In this document: positions 53,763 to 63,850 of the stretch, piece after piece | How positions within the stretch are numbered: position 1 is the first letter of the stretch | Layout: each line of letters opens with the position of its first letter | Source: Diploptera punctata | Taxonomy: Eukaryota; Arthropoda; Insecta; Blattodea; Blaberidae | Length of the DNA stretch: 64,000 nt | Assembly (NCBI GenBank): GCA_030220185.1 | Contig: JASPKZ010001230.1 | Span: 558,001-622,000 of the forward strand | Direction: 5' to 3' | Translations under genes and position numbers: made by a program | Notes under the pieces: generated by a model | Told to the model about the DNA's origin: nothing | Seen by the model: the letters and a program-made list of their open reading frames with translations, nothing else | The model's database searches: none

Positions 53763-53817
53763 TCACAGATATAACTTTAACCCAATGTATTTTATAGCCA
53801 TTGCATTATTTCTTTCC

Positions 53818-54158
53818 TTAGGTTTCACCTTCAACTTTTACCTTCTTTGTCTCAGCAATAACCGCATCTTCATTAGTTTCTTCAGAATTTTCGGTATCAT
53901 CATCATCTGCTTTCCTTTTAGTAGCACCTGCTGCATTGTCCTCTTCCATTTTATCTTCACTGTTTTCAGTTGTTTCTGATTTTGTTTCTGCAGTTTCTTC
54001 CTTTACTTTATCCTTTTCATCATCCTTTGTTGCATAATTGTTTAGACTTGCTTGGTGAATGGAAGATGTATCAACTTTCAAAACTTCTCGAAGAGCCATT
54101 GTTGCATACGTTGAAGAAGGTAAACAGAAATCCAAAATAAGGGCTTTATATTTGCCAT
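53818..54158 (-). CDS. PUS7: PUS7 last exon (TruD C-terminus and acidic tail)
   Basis: Pseudouridine synthase 7 isomerises uridine in tRNAs, U2 snRNA and some mRNAs. The acceptor is TTTTACAG|AT and the first two bases complete an Asp codon begun at 59647. [20 protein letters not shown] then [13 protein letters not shown] is the highly conserved C-terminal end of eukaryotic TruD proteins. It continues into a ~65-residue Glu/Lys-rich tail with TKRKADDDD and TKKVKVEG, possible nuclear signals, to TAA 53818-53820. The tail is longer than in vertebrate PUS7 as I recall it. The gene converges with the PRDM-like gene. Confidence 0.92.
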
Positions 54159-54241
54159 CTGTAAAACAATTAATGGTTTAAAATTATAGATCATGAAAAA
54201 AAATTCTTTCTCTTTCTGGAAAATTATATACATACAAATGG

Positions 54242-55703
54242 ATGGCGTTATTAATCAACCGGCTACGTGTCATTTTAAACAATTGAGATTTCGATGCTAT
54301 CTGTTGCACTGGCTCATGAAGTAAGTGCATGCACAATTTTAGTGCCAAATCTTTAAATATAACCTTATTAAAGAAAAATGTAAATGCCAGTCCTATCAGA
54401 CATTGTGTTTTGCAACAAATGGCTATGAAACTTGATCTTCATAAATACTAATCTAAATTTTGCATCATGCAGCTTAGCACCAACTGTTCCTGCCCTTATA
54501 TTGTTGATGCATAACTGAGTATTGTTGGTTTGGCGCTATAATAAATAGTGAAGATTGTCAAGTCAGTGTGATTTATTTAATGTTATAATGACATCCAGAA
54601 CTCAGAAAATGTTAGATATGGTTTATAAGAACAGCCCTGAAAATGGAAAAGCATCTTCTATCTCACAGCAGGTAAGTAAGATTTTTATTTATTATGTGAA
54701 TCATCTGTTTTTCATACATGAAGTCCATATACTCCTATTTTATAAACATAAAGATAAAAAAAATCAGGTGCTTGTCAATTCAGAGGCCATTGTAATAGGT
54801 GATGCAATGGAGTTAGGAGATCCACTGTTTATCAGTTAGTAAAATATATTCTCAATTTTTTTTTTCAATGAAAAGTGTATACTTTTTTCTAAATTTGTTC
54901 TATGATAATTTTAAGAAATATAAATTTCCAATGTGAATAATTCATATTAAAATTATGAGATAAATTATTTGTATTATTTACTGTTATTTTAAATATTGTT
55001 AACAGTTACATAAGCATATTATTAGTCATGTATATGCCTTTTAAAAACTTATTATAGAACAAAATAAAAATTTAGTGTGCAAGTTCATGGATGTCTATCA
55101 ATATTTCTTACTCTAAGAAATAAAAAAAAATTGATTTCACAAAATTGTTACAGAATGCCTATTCTTTTTTTTTTTCAATGCTGTGTTTTTTATGTATCAT
55201 AATTGTGTGAGTAAATTGGATTTATTTAGCCATTTAACACCCACAATTCATAATGTAATATGTATGAAGTTTTACAAAACAATAAAATGTGGTATAACAC
55301 ATCAATAATAAGTGTATTGTGCATACAAACACTACTAATATTATGATACAATATTTTACAACAGTGTATACGCATTACCCTGACACTTGGCTGATTGATA
55401 TATAATAAAATATCCCATACTAATATGCATCAACAGTGTAAACACCCCTCTTGTGGCACTTAACTGATTGATGCATAACCGACATTATCATTAAGTGCAG
55501 TATTGAAATATTGACCGTTAAAATAAATATAAATTGTTTTTACACAAACAGTATGAATCGGTACATGCAATTATATAAGTGATTATCCAGTCAGATATAA
55601 TTAAATAGCTCTTGCTAGAGTTTAAAATGTAAAAAAAAAAACTTTAAACATATTTTTCTCAAAACTTACATAATAGCACATAGCCAGTTGATGCATAATG
55701 CCG
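54242..55703. mobile_element. Putative TIR transposon with an ORF start
   Basis: Ends GGATGGCGTTATTAATCAAC and (complement of the right end) GGACGGCATTATGCATCAAC continue matching as CGGCTACGTG/TGGCTATGTG. The phrase TTGATGCATAAC recurs inside (54505, 55460, 55690). A plus-strand ATG at 54588 opens a 28-codon frame (MTSRTQKMLDMVYKNSPENG) that stops at a perfect CAG|GTAAGT donor (54672), as in a spliced transposase gene whose other exons were deleted. Superfamily unknown; target duplication not evident. Confidence 0.5.
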
Positions 55704-55744
55704 TCCAATTTACCTTATTTGTCAGTGAATAAGAAAAACCCCAA

Positions 55745-55770
55745 AAAATGGAATATATATATATATATAT
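55745..55770. repeat. (TA)n microsatellite
   Basis: Short TA run. Confidence 0.85.
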
Positions 55771-55861
55771 AAGATAGCAGTGTCACGTGTTCTATTGCTG
55801 CATAAACACGACTGCAGTGCCCTCCGTCAAAAACTGCGCTTACTCCTTAAACGGGTAATAA

Positions 55862-56158
55862 TTCTGCGCGAGGGCAGGTCTTCCACTGCAATCATAGCAT
55901 TTTCATGCTATGCTTTGCAGCTTTACTAGGGAATTATAGGTGTGGTAGCTTCCAGTTGCTTTCCACACCGGTGAAGGATGATGATGATGGTGGCCAGATG
56001 ATTTTTGGGGACTGTTGGGCCCTAAGCGTCCTGACATTTGTCTTACAGGTGAGAAAAAACCCCGAAAAAACCTCACCCAGGAGCCTGTCCCGACTGGGAA
56101 TCGAACCCGGGCCCGCTGCGTGACAAGGCAGGACGCTGCCTCAAGACCACAGCAGTGG
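55862..56158 (-). repeat. Family A SINE in the PUS7 intron
   Basis: Minus-strand copy with intact B box GGTTCGATTCCC, body, and AGCATAGCATG..TGCAGTGGAAGACC end. Confidence 0.85.
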
Positions 56159-56340
56159 ACATATATCTATTAAAAAAACTGTAATTAATATAATTCCTCC
56201 TTCAAAACTGTCAAGGCTCCAGGCTAACTATACTGTATGTAATTGTTTTGGTTGTAATGATAATTTCATTTTTACAATTTTATAGAGCCATTTCAGCACT
56301 TCATTTTCTAATTCTGACCATTTTGCACTTTTTATTGTAG

Positions 56341-57430
56341 TACAAGGGTCATTTGATAAGTTCTCGGAACGAGGTAAAAAGAATACATACCTCATTAAAA
56401 CTACTTTTATTTTTCAATATAGTTCCAATGCCTTGATCCCATCTCGAAAATTGGATTTCCAGCCCTGCAAAATACTCAACTCCAGCTATCAGTTCTTCAT
56501 TTGAAGAGAATCTCCGTCCGCCAAGGAAGATTTTTAGCTTAGGGAAGAGATGGAAATCTGATGGAGCCATATCAGGTGAATAAAAGCAGGTGTGGCAACA
56601 ATTCGTATTTCCGTTCGTGTATTTTTACCATGGCAACAACACATGTGAGGTCGCACATTATCCTGATGGAAGAAGAGTTTCTTCCTTGCTAAACCCTGGT
56701 CTTTTTTTGTGTGTATCTTTCATAGTATTGTCCCGTAATTGTTTGACCAGTTGGAAGATAATTGTTCAAAAGAATCTCTTTCGCATCCCAAAAAAAACTG
56801 ATGCCATGACCTTTCCAGCCGACTGTATTGCCTTTGCTTTTTTTGGTGGTGGAGAATCAGCATGTTTCCACTGCTTTGACTGTTGTTTTGTCTCTGTGGT
56901 ATAGCAGTGGACCCATGTTTCATCTGTGATCATAAACCAGCACAAAAAATCTTGTTTGTTTCTGTGAAAACATTTCCACTCTGATGTGTTTCTGATCCAG
57001 TATTTACAGCTGCAGCAAACATCAAGCAGATAATTTTTTCATACCCAATTCCTCACCTAAAATGTAATGTGCCCGTTCAGATGACATATCTAAATCTTCA
57101 GCTATCTCTCGCAATTATTTTTAGTCGGCAATCATCCAATTCCATTTTGTGCACTTTTGCAATTATTTCTGGAGTACTGGCACAACTTGGCCGACCACTT
57201 CGGGGATCATTGTCTAAGCAGTCCCAAACATATTTAAGTCAGTTGTCCACTTGGCAACTGTTGAATATGAAGGTGCAGAATCCCCCAATGTATTCTGAAA
57301 ATCTGCATGAATTTCTTTTGCCTTCATGCCTTATTTTTTTACAAAATATTTGATTACCACTTGAATCTAAGTTTTTTCCATCTTCATAAATTACTACACT
57401 GATAGACTTGCCAAAAAGGGTACCAAAATA
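56341..57430 (-). mobile_element. Mariner element, degenerate
   Basis: Left end TACAAGGGTCATTTGATAAG is a typical mariner terminus. Minus-strand pieces, N to C: a helix-turn-helix region near 57130-57330, WFMITDETWVHCYT (first Asp, about 56925), HADSPPPKKAKAIQSAGKVM, and MAPSDFHLFPKLKIFLGGRR (third Asp region, 56570). Several frameshifts. The right terminus is not sharply defined. Confidence 0.75.
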
Positions 57431-57434
57431 CAGA

Positions 57435-57830
57435 TAACAACCCACCCCAAATCAAACCTCCACAGAAAGATAAAAAAAATCAAGAAAGCATTCCAAATGA
57501 AAAACCTGAAAGAAAACACTGCAATAGCCAGAGGGAAATCATGGGAAAAAATTGATGAACTATACACAGAAGTTAAAACATAAAGACTGCAAGGAAGCAG
57601 TAGCGATGTCAGGACATGATGCCTGGCTCACCATCTCCACAGAATACATGTTTTTCAATCAGACAGATGTGTCATATGCAACAACCCAAAACTGATCATG
57701 GACAAATACCATCTTCTAGTCTGTCCAGCTTTAAATCCAACTGCACAACACACTACGGACCTTGTTCATTTGTACTGGGAAGCCAGAGAGAAAATGACTT
57801 AAGCGTCAAATCTCGCCATTAGAAAAACAA
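57435..57830 (+). pseudogene. LINE ORF2 C-terminal remnant with Cys/His knuckle
   Basis: Reads RCVICNNPKLIMD..YHLLVCPALNPTAQ, the CxxC..H..C knuckle at the end of R1/Jockey-type ORF2, followed by VHLYWEAREKM. RT and RNase H are absent. Confidence 0.6.
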
Positions 57831-58130
57831 ACAAACAATAATGAACATGTGTCCACAACACAGCTCTCCACCCAGAGCACTGATGCACCACGTGTTTACT
57901 GCTAGAGGATGACTCATCATTATGCGGGAAACTGGTTGCACTAGCGCTGACCTATGGTGGTGAATCCGAAAACTTATCTAATGGCCTTCATACATGCTTT
58001 CTTATGGTTATTGTGCACAAAACACCTTTCTGCAAATAGTTTTTTTTACTCACATCACTATTGTGACACTCAAACATACTTCCCAAGATCTTGGAAAGAA
58101 AAAAAGGAGATGGAGGCAGCTTTGAAAAAT

Positions 58131-58166
<36 letters not shown>

Positions 58167-58282
58167 GGTGGACCGCTCGAATGGACCTAATTTCAATTGC
58201 TTGTTACTGGCAAACGGTCGAAGATAGAAACTTAAAACAACGTTCATATTACAGAAAAACTCACCAAGTTTTGATATCCAGA

Positions 58283-58981
58283 TCACCACATCTCTATATG
58301 AGCCCCAGCAGTCACTGTGACGATATCAAAGCGATGAACAATTTCTTGCCAAGTACGTTGGAGTATGTCTTCTGGAATGTTCTCAATAGCCTCTATGATG
58401 CGCTCACGAAGATCAGGAAGGTCTTTGACTGGGGTGGTGTAAACTTTATCTTTGACATAGCCCCAGAGAAAGAAATCCAGTGGTGTTAAATCGGGAGATC
58501 TCGGGGGCCACACGATTGGTCCTCCCCTACCAATCCAACGGCCAGGGAAAATGTTGTCCAAAGTCGTACGAACTTCATTGGACCAGTGGGGAGGAGCACC
58601 ATCTTGCTGGAAAACGATGTTAGGCTGCAGTTGTTCAATTTGTGGAAAGAAGAACTGCTCCAGCATGTCAAGATATGTGGTACCACGAACAGTTTTCTCG
58701 GCGAAGAAAAACGGTCCAATGACCTTATTATGTGACAAACTGCACCAAACATTCATCTTCGGACTATCACGAACATGCTCTTGAATAGCGTGAGGATTCT
58801 CCGATCCCCAGATCCGCACATTATGCCGGTTTACCTTGCCTGACAAATGGAAAGTGGCTTCGTCCGAGAAGAAAATCTTGGTCATGAAGTCAGGATCAGC
58901 GCCGAGACGGTCCAGCATCGTATTGGCGAATTCCACTCGTTTCGGCATGTCATTCGGCTCCAGACGTTGCACTAACTGCAC
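58283..58981 (-). pseudogene. Transposase, catalytic part
   Basis: 232 codons: KIFFSDEATFHLSGKVNRHN (first Asp), IVFQQDGAPPHWSNEV (second Asp), WPPRSPDLTPLDFFLWGYVK (third Asp), then a C-terminal helix region ending GAHIEMW. All three acidic residues are present. It is separated from the N-terminal part by a one-base frame difference near 59018. Confidence 0.88.
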
Positions 58982-59328
58982 TTTATATGCGTGCAGTTTG
59001 AGGCGTTTGTGGACATCCGTTGTAATGTCGATTTTGGTATTTGAAGTTCCCGCGAAGCTCTTCTTAATGACTTCCGGGGGCTTCGCTCAAATGCGGCTTG
59101 AACATTTGCTACCATTTCATCGGATGCTCTGCGACCACCACCATGCTTCTTCAACACAGATCCTGTAGCTAATAATGTATCACGCCACTTCTTTATGCTT
59201 CTAGCAGTTGGAGCATCACGGTTAAACACACGCCGGAACTCCCTTTGAACTCTAATGATTGATTTAAACTCCGCATACCACAAAACAGCTTGCGCTTTCA
59301 TCTGCGGAGTCGCCATTTTCACAAACAA
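58972..59328 (-). pseudogene. Transposase, DNA-binding N-terminal part
   Basis: Residues MATPQMKAQAVLWYAEFKSI, REFRRVFNRDAPTARSIKKW, ELQIPKSTLQR form two helix-turn-helix segments that recognise inverted repeats. The frame runs past the shift into a short nonsense tail. Start taken at 59328, with the second Met (MATPQ..) equally possible. Confidence 0.85.
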
Positions 59329-59646
59329 TTAAATCTAAGAACGAGAAACGTATCTTTGTGCCATCTACCGACAGGATTCGAAACTTGGTGAGTTTTTCTG
59401 TACTATGAACGTTGTTTTAAGTTTCTATCTTCAACCGTTTGCCAGTAACAAGCAATTGAAATTAGGTCCATTCGAGCGGTCCACCCTGTATATAAAGACC
59501 TATTCTGAAGACAAAAAGTGGGTCTAATACACCGACAAAAATGATAACAATACAAGTGGCTACCTTTTAAAATTAAGATCAACATAAAACACAAAGGGCA
59601 TTAAAGCAAAATAAATTATTATTGTATCCTGTAAATTGTAACTTAC

Positions 59647-59798
59647 CTTCTTCATCCTCAGGCCCTGGAAGATTTTCCAAATCATCCAAATCTGACTGTA
59701 TCAACTTTGATGTTGTGTTGGAGTATCGCATTGTACTCCAACTGAGATTTTCTGGCTTGACAATCATGCGTCGATAGGTACCACTAACTGAGTATTGC
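59647..59798 (-). CDS. PUS7: PUS7 penultimate exon (partial gene)
   Basis: QYSVSGTYRRMIVKPENLSW matches the 'YSxSGxYRxxxxRPxNxSW' block of eukaryotic TruD proteins, then NTTSKLIQSDLDDLENLPGP. Acceptor TTTTAG|G, donor GAAG|GTAAGT; phase agrees with the last exon, giving ..EDEEDGKYKAL. Upstream exons with the catalytic Asp are outside the window. Confidence 0.9.
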
Positions 59799-59804
59799 CT
59801 AAAA

Positions 59805-60180
59805 TAACATCAACACATTGTCTTTAAATTTATTAACATAAATTATTGAAAATACTTTAAAATATAACGAAGCTAAGAGTTAATAGCAAAAGAGTAAATG
59901 AAAAAACTGAATGTGAAGTGTTTTGTTTAAAAAATTTAGAATTCATAAATCATAAAAATGTTTAAAAACACTAGCAAATCAATTTATAAAAAATACAGAA
60001 ACCTCGTTCATTTGAACCCCATTAAACTGGATTTCACTGAATCTGCACAAGCATCCTAAAACTTAAACACTAGGAGTTTCTTAGGAATGCATTAGCAAGA
60101 AAGAGACAATAGGTCACCTTCCTTCACTCACCCTTGCGCAACCTGCTAAAGGTCTTGCAACTCTATCAGAAAGTTTGGTA
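59805..60180. other. No feature recognised
   Basis: AT-rich PUS7 intron sequence. Confidence 0.4.
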
Positions 60181-61413
60181 TAACACTTGACAATCTTCAG
60201 CTCATTCATAAGTGTAACAAATAAACCAAGTGTAAAATTAAGTTATGTATCAACAGGGAAACATATGCATAGATCACTTACTGTGCACAAAAAATTGAAA
60301 ATTATTGAAAGGCTTGAAAATGAAATCACAAAACAAACAGTTTCGGATACAAAAAAGAAAATAGCTGAGTTTCGGATACAAAAAAGAAAATAGCTGAACT
60401 CTTTATCATTTTTAACAAAATGTGATGTAAACAGGGTAAGTAGTCAGGTTAAATGAATGCAGATCAAAAATTACAAAATGCAGTGTACATGTGGTACGAA
60501 CAACTTTATGCAACCAGAACTGCAGTGAGGGGTGTTAAAATTCAAGCTGCTGCCGAATGTCTTGAGAAACAACTTGGTATCAATGGATTTTTGGCTAGTT
60601 CAGGCTGGTTATATAGATTCCACAAGTGTCATAACATTGTAAACAAAAAAAATGTATGGATAAAGCATAAGTGGTGAAATATTTGCTGTTGACCCTTTTA
60701 GAAAAATCTATAATTTATAATTCAAGAAGATTTGTCTCAAATATACAGTATAGCATTGGACAGCAGATGTGGGGATTTCACTGCACACTGCTGATGCACA
60801 GCACAAACCCCGCACCTGCTGTGCAATGCTATACTGATCGCTCTGTATAATGTCGATGAGATAGGCCTAATTTGGAGCACCTTGCCCAAAAACAAGCTTC
60901 CAAATCCTTAAAAAAAATACACCAGACATAACATTAGCAAAGAATGCATTTCTGCATTATTGTGTGCTAATGCACATGAAAGTCATAGTTTAATGCCAGT
61001 TGTAGTTGGTAAAAGTAAACGACCAAGGACTATTAAGAATGTAATGTCCACATTGCCTATGTATTATACAATTCCAAAAATGCATGGTTTAAGGCAGACA
61101 TCAGCTATGACTGAAGATGGAAGTAATACTATACTTTTGAAACCGGTATCGTGAAGACACGCAACCTTGTGAGGTGAGATGTTAAAACATTTTCTCCAAC
61201 TCATTTATTAATATAAATACCTCATAGTGTTTGCTCCCACTGTAAATTTAATTTAATCAGCTATGAGGTTTCACAACTATACTGTACCAGCAATAAGAAT
61301 GCACCAAGAAAATAAATCCCAAAGTATGTTATAATCCTATTGGATAATGCATCTGCTTATCCGGACACAACTGTGTATTGCCGATGGTAAAGATCAAACA
61401 TGTATTCTATGCA

Positions 61414-61619
61414 TATTATTTTTGGTCTGGACATCTTACCTCAATATTAATGTTGATTTGTTCTTGGACATGTTTCCAGTCTGGGAAAGCTGAAGATAAA
61501 ACAGAGAATTGTTTTGAAACATGTCCAAGAACAAATCAACATTAATATTGAGGTAAGATGTCCAGACCAAAAATAATATAATTAAAATAACCTCAAATTA
61601 TAACTTCCTAAAATTAAAT
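61414..61619 (+). mobile_element. Penelope-like palindromic unit, 14-bp duplication
   Basis: 206 bp bounded by ATGTATTCTATGCA (61400-61413 and 61620-61633) inside the Tigger remnant. It is a palindrome of ~60-bp inverted arm and ~145-bp direct arm, closely similar to the unit at 48472. The direct arm carries CTGAAGA (61490-61496), stem AAAAC/GTTTT and GAAAC (61516-61520). Confidence 0.8.
61490..61565 (+). ncRNA. Hammerhead-like core in the Penelope-like unit
   Basis: Same arrangement as 49921, with CTGAAGA in place of CTGACGA (the fifth core base is variable in hammerheads) and GTCTGG/CCAGAC flanks. Confidence 0.45.
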
Positions 61620-62281
61620 ATGTATTCTATGCACCTAATACAACTTCTCTGATACAGGTGAAAGACCAAAGTGTTGTATAGAAAGCAAAAAAGTTGTACA
61701 GAAATAAATTTCTGAGTTTTTGAAGTTGACGAGCCCCTCTATTCGGATGATAAGAGGGCACCAAAAAATTCCAAAATATAAAATCTTATGATTTCAGATC
61801 AATGATTTTCAATTTTCCAACTGCAATGAACAGCATTTTGACCTCTATACTAGCAAATGTGTGGAAGAAAAATTTGTACGACAATACTATTGAATTAAAT
61901 GTCTATTACAAAATATTGGTTGCAAGTGTCAATAAAAAGGGAATCGAAGACCAGTGTGGCGAAGATGAAGATGATCCAGGCTATCACATCATGACAAAAG
62001 AAGACATTGTGGAAAGTATAAACAATGAAAGGCACTCCAATACTGAATCTGAAGCAGGGGATATGAGGATACTTCGTTACACTGTGAAGACATGTGATAT
62101 ATAAAAGAAAAAAGAAAATTTTGAGTCAAATAAAATATGTGTAATTGAAATCAGATAGGCCTATTGTATCTTATGTCATAAAATAAAATGGCAATTTTAT
62201 TCACAAAAATTTCTCTAAAGTTTTTATTTCAATTAATCTTGACTTTTCTAATATGAACATAAACCCATTAAAAACATTACT

Positions 62282-62602
62282 TTGGCACCAATTAATAAAT
62301 TTAGTCTCGAAAAACTTTTAAATACCAATAAAAAAATCAACATCCCAGACAGTAAGAAATCTGGAATTTATCAAATTAATTGTAATGATTGTAGCAAAGT
62401 ATACTTAGGAAAAACAAAAAGGAATTTAGAAACACGCACTAAAGAGCATTTTAGAAATATTAAAAATTGTGAAATTGAAAAATCAGCAATTGCTGCACAT
62501 AGTTTACTAGAACATAAAATTGAAAAAGAAGCGAAACTTTTAAAACAGTTGGATAAACCGTTGGAATTGACAATTTGGGAAATGATAAATATCGATCTAT
62601 GA
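62282..62602 (+). CDS. GIY-YIG endonuclease domain of a Penelope-like element
   Basis: The frame (open from at least 62282 to the stop at 62600) reads KKSGIYQINCNDCSKVYLGK then TKRNLETRTKEHFRNI. 'GIYxI.C..C.K.YxGxT.R.L..R..EH' is the GIY-YIG nuclease of Penelope-like retroelements, which nicks DNA for priming; the Cys pair within it is characteristic of this group. RT is not found upstream, so the copy is 5'-truncated. The hammerhead-like motif at 62726 lies ~125 bp downstream. Confidence 0.82.
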   Translation: MAPINKFSLEKLLNTNKKINIPDSKKSGIYQINCNDCSKVYLGKTKRNLETRTKEHFRNIKNCEIEKSAIAAHSLLEHKIEKEAKLLKQLDKPLELTIWEMINIDL

Positions 62603-62725
62603 ATTTCGATATTCCAGTGGATAAAAATTTAATTACAAAGTTTATAATCCCAACGAAAGATGGCAGCACAAGAGGTGATGTCACTAAAGAAATCAACAAT
62701 CACGGAATTTCGTCAGTGGACGCCA

Positions 62726-62766
62726 TGACTGATGAAGGACATGATATTGTCTGAAACCGTCGGTAT
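62726..62766 (+). ncRNA. Best hammerhead-ribozyme candidate (type I layout)
   Basis: TGA, CTGATGA (62729-62735), stem II GAC/GTC around ATGATATT, GAAA (62753-62756), a minimal stem III CC-GTC-GG, TA, then TCA pairing with the leading TGA. This fits 5'-I-CUGANGA-II-GAAA-III-NUH-I with predicted cleavage after GUA. Very short stem III is known from Penelope-element hammerheads. Position 3' of the GIY-YIG ORF supports the identity. Confidence 0.6.
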
Positions 62767-63224
62767 CAAAGAAGTTTGAAAATGTATGAGGTGAGTCAAT
62801 TAAAATATGTTCTCCACTCACTATTAACATAAACCCAATTGATCTGAATTAACAATGTTTTACTGTAGCATGAAAATTCAACTATACCTATACTTAAGAT
62901 ATAAAAAATCAATAAGATATTATATTCAGTGAAATATTTAAGAAAGTCTGGAAAAATTAAATTTGAAGAGAAAATTTCATTTATCCTTCAATGAGATATG
63001 TTAAATTAATAATAAAACATCAGAGTGGAAATTTGTCATAAAAGATTTTTATAAACAAATTGACAAAAATACTATGTTGACTTCAGCACCTTGTTGAATT
63101 TTCACTATGAATAATTGTGAAATATAAGATCTGCAAATTTTCAAACTTATATTATCATATTAATGATTCATAATTTAGAGTGGGTAAGGCAGAAAAATGC
63201 AGTCCATACAACTTCCCAACAAGT

Positions 63225-63850
63225 GGAGTATCATTACCGTATTTACGTGTGTATAGGCCGGACTTTTTTACCTAAAATATAAGTTTTAAAATTAGGGTGC
63301 AGCTTATACATGAAATAACTAGAAAAGGTGCTTTATTTTAGAATAATTTTATCTAATTAATTACAGGTTTAAAGGCCTTAAGATAGCCAAGAATATGGAA
63401 ATCCCATGCAACAAATTTAAGACAAGTTATGGCTGTGCAAGGCAATTTATGACAAGTCACAACCTTGTAATTCGGCGGTGTATATCAATAACACAGAAAC
63501 TTCCCAATATGTACCAGGAAAAACGGTATCATTTCGACTGATACAGAAAATCTGACTGCCCTTGTTTTCTATATGCAATTCAGGCAAACAGTTTCTAACT
63601 GTGGATATCGCTTTCTTCCCGAGGAAAGATTGTCGATGTGATGTGTTTTCAAGTGCATGTTTTGTCTGGATCCACCATCACACATATCTTTCATCCACAT
63701 CAAACTTTCTTCCTGCCGTCATATTTCTGTTCTGCTGCACAGCACACCACTTGTAGCTTGAATTTGGAGGTATAACTTGCTCTGCACTGACCCATGTTTA
63801 CACACAGTGAACAGGAATGACAATAAATTCCGTACCTACCAACTGACCGT
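63225..63850 (-). pseudogene. Second pogo/CENP-B-type transposon remnant
   Basis: On the minus strand SFLGKKAIS, YPQLETVCL and FSVSVEMIPF-type fragments recall the 'xGRKxxYPELExxLxxxxxxxRxxGxxVSxEMI' region after the CENP-B helix-turn-helix. The plus-strand TACCGTATTTACGTGTGTAT at 63236 looks like the terminal repeat of such elements. Highly degenerate. Confidence 0.4.

Larger units (their letters stand above)
58164..59488 (-). mobile_element. Tc1/mariner-type element with 108-bp inverted repeats
   Basis: 1325 bp inserted at TA within a (TA)n run. The inverted repeats start CAGGGTGGACCGCTCGAATG and match for about 108 bp (58164-58271 against 59381-59488) with two mismatches, so the insertion is young. 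The transposase is split by a single frameshift. The distance between the second catalytic Asp and the Asp of LDFFLWG is 41 residues, suggesting the DD41D (rosa-like) group. Confidence 0.9.
60187..62104 (+). pseudogene. Pogo/Tigger (jerky-like) transposase remnant
   Basis: Pieces in order: CENP-B-type helix-turn-helix (MHRSLTVHKKLKIIERLENE, 60268), second DNA-binding domain (LQNAVYMWYEQLYATRTAVR .. GFLASSGWLYRFHKCHNI, 60465-60640), DDE region (CANAHESHSLMPVVVGKSKR, 60960-61155), a LLDNASAYP catalytic block (about 61345), and a C-terminal tail ending DDPGYHIMTKEDIVESI (62000). Stops and frameshifts throughout. A small tandem duplication of TCGGATACAAAAAAGAAAAT occurs near 60345-60390. The Penelope-like unit 61414-61619 interrupts the region after the catalytic block. 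Confidence 0.75.

Noticed and set aside
54588..54671. First coding exon of an unidentified host gene
   Set aside because: It lies inside a unit bounded by matching inverted ends within the PUS7 intron, and no follow-on exon was found; kept only as part of the putative transposon.
60187..62104. Functional CENP-B-like host gene
   Set aside because: Multiple stops and frameshifts, a small duplicated segment in the DNA-binding domain, and a foreign insertion after the catalytic block indicate a dead transposon.
62460..62699. Minus-strand ORF opposite the GIY-YIG frame
   Set aside because: Antisense shadow of the GIY-YIG ORF with no motif of its own.
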